Below, piece by piece: positions 15,111-21,849 of a stretch of 31,809 bases of DNA. The stretch is from Spirochaetaceae bacterium (lineage in GTDB: Bacteria; Spirochaetota; Spirochaetia; Treponematales; Breznakiellaceae). Below the pieces are notes generated by a model that worked only from the letters and a program-made list of their open reading frames with translations, was not told the DNA's origin and did not search any database. The DNA lies in NCBI GenBank assembly GCA_031256815.1, contig JAIRPU010000029.1, positions 1-31,809 of the forward strand, read 5' to 3'. Numbering within the stretch: position 1 is the stretch's first letter; the number at the start of each line of letters is the position of its first letter. The position numbers and the translations under genes were made by a program.

Positions 15111-16592
15111 CTAGTATACGCTTGCGCTGCTTTTGGGAACCCAGCCGGACGACCCGTTTGCCGCTTCCACATAAAGCCAGTTGCCTGAAGCGGAGCGCAG
15201 CAAAACAGGAGTTCCCCGGGCAAATGACGAGCTTCCTGCCGCGCCTTGTTCGGGCAAGTCGTAAATCAGCGTTTTATCAAGCACGGCGCGGCGGCCGGAT
15301 TCAAGTTTTCCGGCAATTATTCCACCGGCCGCAAAAAGGCACAGCGCCGCCCCAAGTATAAAACGTTTTTTTCTAAACCTTAGCGGCTTGTCCAAAATCA
15401 ACCGGACTATCAAATTTGCAGCGCATAGAACAACAATCAGTAAGCCTAAAATGCCAAAAGCGGCAAAAAGGCGCGGCGGCAGCCAAACTTCGTTGTGAAG
15501 CGCGGGTAAATCAAGCGCTTCTTCACATTCCCGCCTAAAAGCGGCAATGGCCGCGCCGGCAATAAAATCGCGTTCGGCTTTACGCAGCACAGACAAACAA
15601 AGCGCATAATTGCCTGTTTCCCATAAAGCGCGCGCGCGTTCTGTTAAGGCCAAACATTTTGCCCCGTCAAAAAAACCAGGCAAGCCAAAACTTTTTTGCG
15701 ATGGAAACTCAGGCGTCTTTACTACCTCTCCGGCTTCGGATTCCGGTAAAGGCTCAAAAAACACCTTGTTATCAAGCGTTTCTTCCTGCGCGCCGGCTTT
15801 TCGCGCCGCGCCTGCTACAGAAAGTTTTAATTCTGGAACAACAATATGCCAATCTTTATAGCGCACTGTTCTTGCTTCAAGCCGCACTTCATTGCCGCTT
15901 ATTGGCAGGACACCGAGTCTCAGCACGGTGCCGCGCAGCTCTTCCTGTTTGGAAATGGGAAGCGTTTCAACAATCGCATTACGCGGAGCCGCAACCGGAA
16001 TTTTTAGCTCATGCGGATACTTGATTCCGGATTCAGTTTCTTTAACCCGCAGCATGGCTATACCGGTTTCGTTTACGCGGACAGAAGAGGCTCCCGCCCA
16101 AACAAACTCCGGCGGAACTTCGCTGTTTTTATCTTTAACCACCACAAGCTGTAAAGGCAAAGTATTTATTGAATATTGCGGAGAAGTTATAGTCCATGAA
16201 CCAAGCGTAAATTGCCCTTCCTTTGCCGCTACAAGGGTAATTTTAAGCTCCGTCCATTTATGGCTGTCGTCATCTTCTTCTTCAGAATTTTCAGAAAGCC
16301 GCGTTCTTTTTCTGGGAACATCAACTATATGCAAAGAGGAACTTAATCTTTCAAAAAAAAACTCTTCGTTAAACGGAGGCGGGTCTATAACGACCTCACC
16401 CGGATTTGGATGATTAACAAGTATGCTTATTGTAAAAGGCTTTAGCTCTACAATATCGTTGTTTTCAAGCTCGACCAGCGCCTTTAGCGGCTCGCGGATT
16501 TTTAGCGGCGCACCGCCGGCCTGCGCCATTAAAGCAAACGGCAGCATAAAAAAAATCATTTTAAAAACAATTAATGTCCGGCACGGCTTCAT
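15111..16592 (-). CDS. BatD/BatE-like membrane protein with C-terminal SH3-type domain
   Basis: The 493-residue protein starts with a signal peptide (1-24). A large beta-rich extracytoplasmic region (about 30-290) follows the BatD pattern. Next come a TPR-like helical pair (LTERARALWETGNYALCLSVLRKAERD, about 316-342), two membrane spans (about 374-398 and 411-428) and an SH3b-like domain (about 438-490, with VLLRSASGNWLYVE and GWVPKSS). The second half resembles BatE of the Bat aerotolerance operons, so the protein looks like a BatD-BatE composite. Bat proteins are thought to support envelope integrity or stress tolerance. The ATG overlaps the preceding stop codon by 4 bp. No batA/batB-type VWA genes are in the window. 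Assignment rests on layout and is moderate. Confidence 0.5.
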   Translation of the reverse strand: MKPCRTLIVFKMIFFMLPFALMAQAGGAPLKIREPLKALVELENNDIVELKPFTISILVNHPNPGEVVIDPPPFNEEFFFERLSSSLHIVDVPRKRTRLSENSEEEDDDSHKWTELKITLVAAKEGQFTLGSWTITSPQYSINTLPLQLVVVKDKNSEVPPEFVWAGASSVRVNETGIAMLRVKETESGIKYPHELKIPVAAPRNAIVETLPISKQEELRGTVLRLGVLPISGNEVRLEARTVRYKDWHIVVPELKLSVAGAARKAGAQEETLDNKVFFEPLPESEAGEVVKTPEFPSQKSFGLPGFFDGAKCLALTERARALWETGNYALCLSVLRKAERDFIAGAAIAAFRRECEEALDLPALHNEVWLPPRLFAAFGILGLLIVVLCAANLIVRLILDKPLRFRKKRFILGAALCLFAAGGIIAGKLESGRRAVLDKTLIYDLPEQGAAGSSSFARGTPVLLRSASGNWLYVEAANGSSGWVPKSSASVY

Positions 16593-17653
16593 TTTTTTTG
16601 CGCCTCCAAAGCGCGCTTAAGCTGAATATAAGGGTCGCTCTTGTTGTTCAGTGTTTTTGCCGCCGCTATGAATTCAGGCAAATTGCTGCCTGCGCTTTCG
16701 TAAAGCGATTTAAGGCGATCATCTCCTTCGTGATACAACCTGTACAGTTCAAGATATGCATTGTTGATTTTCATTTTTCCTGCAAAACGGTATTGGTTTG
16801 TTTTAAAAACAGAATCGTATTCATCCAAAAAACGCTGCTGCGAAGCATTGATTATTTCTTCCTTGCGCCGCAGTTTTTCTTCACGCGGAATATCCATTGA
16901 ATAAAGCGATTCCAATTCTGTTATAATTGACTTTATATAAAATACAAACATTTTGTTATCACGCTCGTTTTTAGCAAGCGCCGTGTACGCCTCTGAATCT
17001 GCTCCGTATTTTTTTTCTATATAAAGCCTTGCGCCTTCCGTTCCAATAAATTCGGCAATTTCTTCGTTAAACTGCGCGTTGCTTTTTAAAAAGAGCGTAG
17101 CATGAAACGATTCGTGTATTATAAGGTCGGCAAGACGCGCTTCGGAATATTCACGCATAAACGAATACAACGGGTCATTAAACCAGCCCAATGTGCTAAA
17201 CGCATCTACAGGCCGCGCTATAACATCAAGCCCCTTTTTTTTAAGCCGAAGCGCTTCGTGTTTTGCATCTTCAATATTAAAAAAACCTTTATACGGCACG
17301 CTGCCAACCACCGGAAACCACCATTGATGCCGTTTAAAACTGTCTTTTGCAGAAGCGGATACAATCGACGCAAGATAGTCCCTATCCAGACTAACATATT
17401 TTGTATAATTTTTTGTGGCGCTAAGCGAAAGTTCTTCCAGGGTAAAACGCCTTATATCGTTTACATGGCTGACAAACAATGCGGCATCTTCATCTTCATT
17501 TGCAATGGATTCAAGAGGCACTGCGCGGTTTAAATAACCAATAAGGGTTATTCCCTGTTTAAGCGTCCAGCAGGCCTGAAACATAATCGAAAGGCTGCCG
17601 ATAACAACGGCGGCAAGCGCCGCCGGAAGTATGCAATAAAAAAAATGCTTCAT
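16589..17653 (-). CDS. PF10023-type predicted aminopeptidase (zinc peptidase)
   Basis: The 354-residue protein matches the putative aminopeptidase family PF10023. It has an N-terminal hydrophobic segment ending in a possible lipobox (FQAC, Cys28), then the ACWTLKQGITLIGYL stretch typical of the family. A catalytic HExxH-type site, HESFH (His180, Glu181, His184), is followed by FNEEIAEF (about 195-202), which supplies a likely third zinc ligand. It should be an envelope-attached metallopeptidase; its substrates are unknown. It overlaps the genes on both sides by 4 bp, so it is firmly in the pepF-tetR-peptidase-BatD run. Confidence 0.8.
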   Translation of the reverse strand: MKHFFYCILPAALAAVVIGSLSIMFQACWTLKQGITLIGYLNRAVPLESIANEDEDAALFVSHVNDIRRFTLEELSLSATKNYTKYVSLDRDYLASIVSASAKDSFKRHQWWFPVVGSVPYKGFFNIEDAKHEALRLKKKGLDVIARPVDAFSTLGWFNDPLYSFMREYSEARLADLIIHESFHATLFLKSNAQFNEEIAEFIGTEGARLYIEKKYGADSEAYTALAKNERDNKMFVFYIKSIITELESLYSMDIPREEKLRRKEEIINASQQRFLDEYDSVFKTNQYRFAGKMKINNAYLELYRLYHEGDDRLKSLYESAGSNLPEFIAAAKTLNNKSDPYIQLKRALEAQKK

Positions 17654-18243
17654 TTTGCAAATAACTTTATGCAGCTTTCAAAATTAGAAAGCGCTGAGCG
17701 CAGATTCTCTTTTTTTAGTACGGCAAGCTCAAGCACAGCGGCTTCAATAAACGAAAAAATAATTTCGTTTACCGTATGTACTTTAACTGCCCGCAGCTCG
17801 CCGGAATTTATTCCATCTATTACTATTACCGCTATTTTACGCCTAAAACGAATTGTACGCCGGCTTATATAATATTTTATACTTGATGTATCTGTGTCTT
17901 TGTAATTGTTTACAATAAAGTTTAAAATCACAATTAGCAGCTTGCGGTTTTTTTCCAGCCTTGTAAATACGGCGCGTATAATTAAAATAAGTTTTTCTAC
18001 AGCGGACTTTGCCCTGTCTATGCCGGTTATATCTTCTTCCAGATGACCCAAAAAATGTTTTATGCTAAAATGAAACAATTCCAGCTTGTCTTTAAAATAC
18101 TGATACAGTATTGTGCGGGTAACACGGGCACGGTCGGCTATCTTTTGGAATGTAGCGCTCTCAAATCCAACTTCTATAAAAACATCCAGCGCGTTTTCTA
18201 TTATTCCTTCGCGCCGCTCGTCATGTTCAACAAAACGCGCCAT
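17650..18243 (-). CDS. TetR family transcriptional regulator
   Basis: The first 60 residues are a TetR-type helix-turn-helix domain: REGIIENALDVFIEVGFES, then TFQKIADRARVTRTILYQYFKDKLELF. The remaining 135 or so residues form the variable helical ligand/dimer domain. Length (197) is normal. It lies 1 bp downstream of pepF and overlaps the peptidase gene by 4 bp, so it probably regulates its own operon. The DNA site and ligand are not visible. A role in sensing envelope or peptide stress would fit the neighbours but is inference. Confidence 0.9.
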   Translation of the reverse strand: MARFVEHDERREGIIENALDVFIEVGFESATFQKIADRARVTRTILYQYFKDKLELFHFSIKHFLGHLEEDITGIDRAKSAVEKLILIIRAVFTRLEKNRKLLIVILNFIVNNYKDTDTSSIKYYISRRTIRFRRKIAVIVIDGINSGELRAVKVHTVNEIIFSFIEAAVLELAVLKKENLRSALSNFESCIKLFAK

Positions 18244-18244
18244 T

Positions 18245-20047
18245 CTATTTTTCTAAAAGCCGCTCTAACTCGTCAACAAGTCCGGAAAACACAGCGCAGG
18301 CGGCGCCGACCGGTTCCGGCTCTGACATATCCACGCCGGCAGCCTTTAGCGAATCAATCGGGAAGCGTGAGCCGCCGGACGACAGGAACGAAAAATAATC
18401 TTCGCGCTCATCTTTGCCGCCGCCAAGCACACGTCCGGCAAGCGCCAAAGACGCCGAAATTCCAGTTGAATACTTGTAAACATAAAACGCCCTGTAAAAA
18501 TGCGGTATTCGCAGCGCTTCAAGGTCGCTGCAAGCTTCCAGCTCAACGCCATCGCCAAAATATTTTTTTAACAGCCCGCGGTAAACAGAACGGAGCGTTT
18601 CTATGGTAAGCGGTTCGCCGCGTTCTTCCTGTTCGTGCGTTAATTTTTCAAACTCTGCAAACATTGTCTGCCTGTAAAGCGTAGCAAGAATGTCGTCCGC
18701 GCGCTTGTTTACAATATAAAGCATAAGTTCAGGCGAGCCTGACTTCTCTTTTAAATAACGGTAAAGCAGTTCTTCGTTAAATGTGCTTGCCACTTCGGCT
18801 TCAAAAATTGAATAATTATAATGCGAAAACGGATTCGACTTTGCAGAATAAAATGAATGCATTGAATGTCCGCCTTCATGGGCAAGCGTAAACACATCCC
18901 TTATGGAATCTTCTTTGTAATTCATAAGAATATACGGAGGAGCCGTATATGAACCTGCCGAAAACGCGCCGCTGCGCTTGCCTTTGTTTTCGTATTTATC
19001 CGCCCAGCCGCCCGAAAGTCCGCCGCGCAGTGTATTAACGTATTCATTCCCCAGAGGGGCAAGAGCGCAGCAGATAAGCTCTACCGCTTCGTTCCAGCTT
19101 GTTTTCTTTTTTACATCCGCGCTAACAGGGGCGTAAACATCGTAATGACACATCCGCTCCAGTTTGAGCGTCCGTTTTTTTAGCGCATAATAGCGGTGTA
19201 AAGGCGCAAGATTTTTACTTATTGTGGAAATTAAATTGTCGTAAACAGAAAGCGGAACGTTGTCCGGAAACAGCGCCGCTTCCCTTGCTGAGGCAAAACC
19301 GCGGATTCGCGCCCTTATAACATCCTGTTTTACAGAACCGCCGTAAAGCGCGGCAAGCGTTGTTTTATGAGAGTCGTAACAGCTATAAAAAGCATCGTAT
19401 GCGCGTTTTCGCAAATCGCGGTTTTCGCTCTCCATAAAAACAGACCATGTAGATTGAGAAAGCGGGCGCGGCCCTTCCTCCGTATCTATTGTGCCAAAAT
19501 CAAAGTCAACATTTGTAAGAACACTAAAAGCATCTCCCGCTATTCCAGAGGCTTCGTTTTGCAGCGCAATTAGACGCTCTTCTTTATCAGTTAAAATGTG
19601 CGGTTTCCAGCGCAAAATTATTTTAAGATAAATTAAATATTCGCTTAAACATTCTTCTTTAAGAAAACCGGTGATTTTATCGTTGTCTATAGCCTGAATT
19701 TCAGGTATAGCCCACGAAATTCCGGCGGCGGCTTTGGCGCTTGCGATAGTCATTTTGCCCGTCATAACACGCGCTTCGTTTGCGCCTTCGTCTTCGCACT
19801 GCCTTAGGTCGGCATAATATGCCAGCCGCTCTTCAAGTATAGAAAAATCGCGGTAAAAATTGAGGTATTCGGCCAGCGAACCGGCGCTTTTACCCAAACT
19901 GCCCTTGAAGCCGGGCAGCTTCTCCGCGCGAAGCGCATATTCAGAAAACGCCTTTTCCCACTCGGCATCGTTTGCAAAAAGTCCGGAAAGGTTCCATTTA
20001 TCATTTTGCGCAATTTGTGAACGTAAAGGAATATCAGCTTTATTCAT
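18245..20047 (-). CDS. pepF: Oligoendopeptidase F (M3 family)
   Basis: PepF is a cytoplasmic zinc metallopeptidase that cuts short oligopeptides. The 600-residue protein has the oligoendopeptidase F N-terminal domain and the M3 catalytic motif HEGGH in FTLAHEGGHSMH (about residues 390-394). The third zinc ligand lies in FEAEVASTFNE, about 25 residues later. Length is right for the family. I chose the ATG at 20047 (MNKADIP); the upstream ATG at 20074 adds nine unconserved residues. No good Shine-Dalgarno sequence is visible. It heads the operon with the TetR regulator, and peptides from the downstream importers could be substrates, although those are in a different unit. Confidence 0.95.
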   Translation of the reverse strand: MNKADIPLRSQIAQNDKWNLSGLFANDAEWEKAFSEYALRAEKLPGFKGSLGKSAGSLAEYLNFYRDFSILEERLAYYADLRQCEDEGANEARVMTGKMTIASAKAAAGISWAIPEIQAIDNDKITGFLKEECLSEYLIYLKIILRWKPHILTDKEERLIALQNEASGIAGDAFSVLTNVDFDFGTIDTEEGPRPLSQSTWSVFMESENRDLRKRAYDAFYSCYDSHKTTLAALYGGSVKQDVIRARIRGFASAREAALFPDNVPLSVYDNLISTISKNLAPLHRYYALKKRTLKLERMCHYDVYAPVSADVKKKTSWNEAVELICCALAPLGNEYVNTLRGGLSGGWADKYENKGKRSGAFSAGSYTAPPYILMNYKEDSIRDVFTLAHEGGHSMHSFYSAKSNPFSHYNYSIFEAEVASTFNEELLYRYLKEKSGSPELMLYIVNKRADDILATLYRQTMFAEFEKLTHEQEERGEPLTIETLRSVYRGLLKKYFGDGVELEACSDLEALRIPHFYRAFYVYKYSTGISASLALAGRVLGGGKDEREDYFSFLSSGGSRFPIDSLKAAGVDMSEPEPVGAACAVFSGLVDELERLLEK

Positions 20048-20145
20048 ACTAATAATATGCAGAAGTTTAACCAAAAAGTTAAGCCGCCAGTCTCTGCGCG
20101 CAGTCAGAGGCGGTTAAACCCTTGAAACGTCTGCCGCGGGCAGCC

Positions 20146-20226
20146 TGCCGCGGACAGCCTGCATTTCGCGCCGTGGGCAGCCGCAGGCAGTCTCCGCCAG
20201 CCCCGCGCCAACCGATTAGCCGGCGG
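20146..20226. repeat. GC-rich dispersed repeat, copy A (left of glycosyltransferase)
   Basis: Begins TGCCGCGGACAGCCTGCATT and ends GATTAGCCGGCGG. The same text recurs at 21519-21603 with a 10-bp difference in the middle. A shortened version of the right half is at 21606-21648. All copies have the same orientation. The space between pepF and the glycosyltransferase contains this repeat, the poly-G tract and nothing else recognisable. Confidence 0.85.
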
Positions 20227-20249
20227 CAGGCGCTTTCTTAACAAAACTG

Positions 20250-20280
20250 TTGACGGGGGGGGGGGGGTAAATGTTACGCT
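20250..20280 (+). promoter_or_regulatory. Possible poly-G-spaced promoter of the glycosyltransferase
   Basis: TTGACG at 20250-20255 looks like a -35 box whose last base is the first G of the 13-G run. A poor -10 candidate, TACGCT, lies at 20275-20280, giving a 19-bp spacer. Loss of two Gs would set the spacer to 17. The -10 assignment is weak. Confidence 0.35.
20255..20267. repeat. Homopolymer of 13 G
   Basis: Thirteen consecutive Gs, an expected hotspot for slipped-strand length change, lie directly after TTGAC and 32 bp before the first ATG of the glycosyltransferase frame. It is the longest single-base run in the window and the only long G run in front of a gene. Confidence 0.95.
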
Positions 20281-20350
20281 AAAAGGAAACGCTGCCTGCA
20301 TGAAATTATGCGCAGCAGAGTTTAACACTATTAAAAATGGACGGTTTATT

Positions 20351-21085
20351 ATGGTCAGTTTTGTGATGCTTACATGGAACAGAAAACAGTTTGTTGAAAA
20401 AATGTTTTCTTCATTTTATAAATCCAAAAGCGAAAAATATAATTATGAATTTTTAATTATTGATAACGGCTCAATTGATGGAACGGCATCATTGTTAAAA
20501 GAAGCAGAAAAAAATGACCCGCATATTAAGATATGGTATAATAAAAAAAATAAATCATTAAATGAATATAAAAAACTTTTTAACAGAAGCAAAGGAGATT
20601 ATATAATAATTATTGATGATGATGTTATTGAGTTTCCGAAAGATTTTGATAAAATAATGGTTGATTTTATCAATGTATTTTATGATTTTGGATTTATTGC
20701 ATTGGATGTAATACAAAATGAATTTACAAACGGAGCAAAACCGGAATTAAAATTTTATAAAGATATTTTAAAGAACGGGCTTACAATAAGTGAAGGGCCG
20801 GCAGGAGGCTGGTGTTCGATATTTAGAAAAACTGATTACAAAAAAATAAAATTCAAAATGGCCGGTAAAAGACTTGATATGAAAAATGGTGAAGACGGCG
20901 TATTGTGCTACCTGTTTGAGAATATTCTTGGACTAAAACAAGGGCTAACAAAAGGAATAAAATGTTTTCATGCGTGCGGCCCCTGGTATTCAAAAGAGTT
21001 TGGATATTTAGACCGTGATATACAAAAGTATAAAGCTTCCGGTCTCGATAATTTTGTGGAATTATACAATAAATACAAAGCATAA
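20351..21085 (+). CDS. Family 2 (GT-A) glycosyltransferase
   Basis: The 244-residue protein starts with the GT2 pattern SFVMLTWNRKQFVEKMF. It continues with the nucleotide-binding FLIIDNGSIDGT, the metal-binding DDD in YIIIIDDDVIEF and a later acceptor-side region with GPAGGWCSIFRKTDY and KNGEDGVLCYLF. It should add a sugar to a surface polymer, lipid or protein; donor and acceptor are unknown. I chose the ATG at 20351, where the domain begins; an upstream ATG at 20300 is in frame and would add 17 residues. Neither has a clear Shine-Dalgarno sequence. The gene is strongly AT-rich between GC-rich repeats, consistent with acquired DNA, and is preceded by a 13-G tract. Confidence 0.85.
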   Translation: MVSFVMLTWNRKQFVEKMFSSFYKSKSEKYNYEFLIIDNGSIDGTASLLKEAEKNDPHIKIWYNKKNKSLNEYKKLFNRSKGDYIIIIDDDVIEFPKDFDKIMVDFINVFYDFGFIALDVIQNEFTNGAKPELKFYKDILKNGLTISEGPAGGWCSIFRKTDYKKIKFKMAGKRLDMKNGEDGVLCYLFENILGLKQGLTKGIKCFHACGPWYSKEFGYLDRDIQKYKASGLDNFVELYNKYKA

Positions 21086-21250
21086 CAAGGCAAAACTCCG
21101 GCTGGCAATCGGAAAAAGAAGACTGGTTTTGATATTGCATTTTATTTGGAAACAAAGGCGGCTGCAGACACTCGCGCAAGCGATTGAAGCGGAATTTGCA
21201 AGCGAAGCAAAGCAAATTGTAGCGGAAAGCGCGGTTTTTGCCGGAGGCGA

Positions 21251-21453
21251 CCGCGCTTCGCGCGGCCTTATCGCCAGACACGGCCTGCGCCTTATCGCCG
21301 GCCCGCGGCCTGCGCGTTGCGCAGGCCGCGTAACAACGGCCGCCACACCGCAGACGCGGTGTGGCGGCGTACGGGCTGGCGAAACCGCACGCGGTTTCGC
21401 CAGCTTGCCGGTAGAGGCCGCCCGCAACGCCGTTTCGCGGGCGGCCTCTACCG
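21251..21453. repeat. Array of five tandem perfect hairpins
   Basis: Five inverted repeats with perfectly matched arms follow each other. They are 21251-21265 (6-bp arms, loop 3), 21304-21330 (12-bp arms, loop 3), 21339-21368 (13-bp arms, loop 4), 21375-21404 (14-bp arms, loop 2) and 21409-21453 (17-bp arms, loop 11). Arm sequences differ from one hairpin to the next. CCTTATCGCC also occurs twice at 21266-21275 and 21290-21299. No T-run follows any of them. The 160 bp from the glycosyltransferase stop to the first hairpin show nothing recognisable. Confidence 0.92.
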
Positions 21454-21518
21454 CAGCGCTTCTGCCTCCGGCACAAATGCGCCCAAAATACCATAAATAC
21501 ATATACCCTGATGATTGC

Positions 21519-21603
21519 TGCCGCGGACAGCCTGCATTTCGCGCCGCCGGCAGACGCGGACAGCCGCAGGTAGTCTCCGCCAGCCCCGCGCCAACCGATT
21601 AGC
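21519..21603. repeat. GC-rich dispersed repeat, copy B (right of glycosyltransferase)
   Basis: Direct copy of 20146-20220 with a 10-bp length difference near its middle. It begins TGCCGCGGACAGCCTGCATT and ends CCAACCGATTAGC. CTGCCGC at 21518-21524 is complementary to GCGGCAG at 21606-21612, so the copy is bracketed by a short inverted repeat. Confidence 0.85.
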
Positions 21604-21605
21604 CT

Positions 21606-21648
21606 GCGGCAGTCTCCACCAGCCCCCGCGCCAGCCGATTAGCCGGCG
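21606..21648. repeat. GC-rich dispersed repeat, partial copy C
   Basis: Repeats the right half of copies A and B: a CAGTCTCC start, CGCGCCAGCCGATTAGC, then CCGGCGG as after copy A. It stands immediately after copy B in the same orientation. Confidence 0.8.
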
Positions 21649-21663
21649 GACTCAAGAAGCCGC

Positions 21664-21693
21664 TTGACAAAAAAATTGGACTGCGTGTATCAT
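21664..21693 (+). promoter_or_regulatory. Promoter of the transport operon
   Basis: Perfect TTGACA at 21664-21669 and TATCAT at 21688-21693 with 18 bp between. It starts just after repeat copy C and leaves a leader of about 150 nt before the first gene. Confidence 0.65.
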
Positions 21694-21721
21694 AATAATG
21701 CGCTGATGAATCGCGCATTCC

Positions 21722-21837
21722 ACCCTCGAACAGGGTTTTACCATTCTTTTATTAACTATTCCATGACGGAATAAACACGGAGATGAACTCCCAAAAACGG
21801 GCATTGCGCCCATAAAAAGCCATGCCGGCGGCGTGGC
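21722..21837 (+). promoter_or_regulatory. Structured 5' leader of the transport operon, type unknown
   Basis: Four local hairpins can be read. ACCCT/AGGGT lies at 21722-21736 and runs into TTTT. TATTCC/GGAATA is at 21757-21773, GGGC/GCCC at 21799-21811, and an 8-bp GCCATGCC/GGCGTGGC stem with one G-U pair at 21819-21837 ends next to AAGGAG (21839-21844). The long leader upstream of a transporter suggests a cis-acting RNA control element. It does not match the TPP, cobalamin, NiCo or fluoride patterns that I know. Confidence 0.45.
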
Positions 21838-21849
21838 GAAGGAGTTTAT

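Noticed and set aside
21015..21602. Long open frames on both strands through the hairpin array
   Set aside because: They are open because GC-rich DNA has few stop codons. The translations are alanine/arginine-rich, match no family, and the perfect stems explain the sequence better.
20075..21660. Integron cassette with attC sites around the glycosyltransferase
   Set aside because: Treponema denticola has a chromosomal integron, so I looked for RYYYAAC and GTTRRRY core sites at the repeat edges. None was found in the expected arrangement, and no integrase is visible.
21694..21849. Cobalamin or nickel-cobalt riboswitch before the transporter
   Set aside because: The conserved B12-box and the NiCo core words are not present. 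The leader is listed only as structured and of unknown type.
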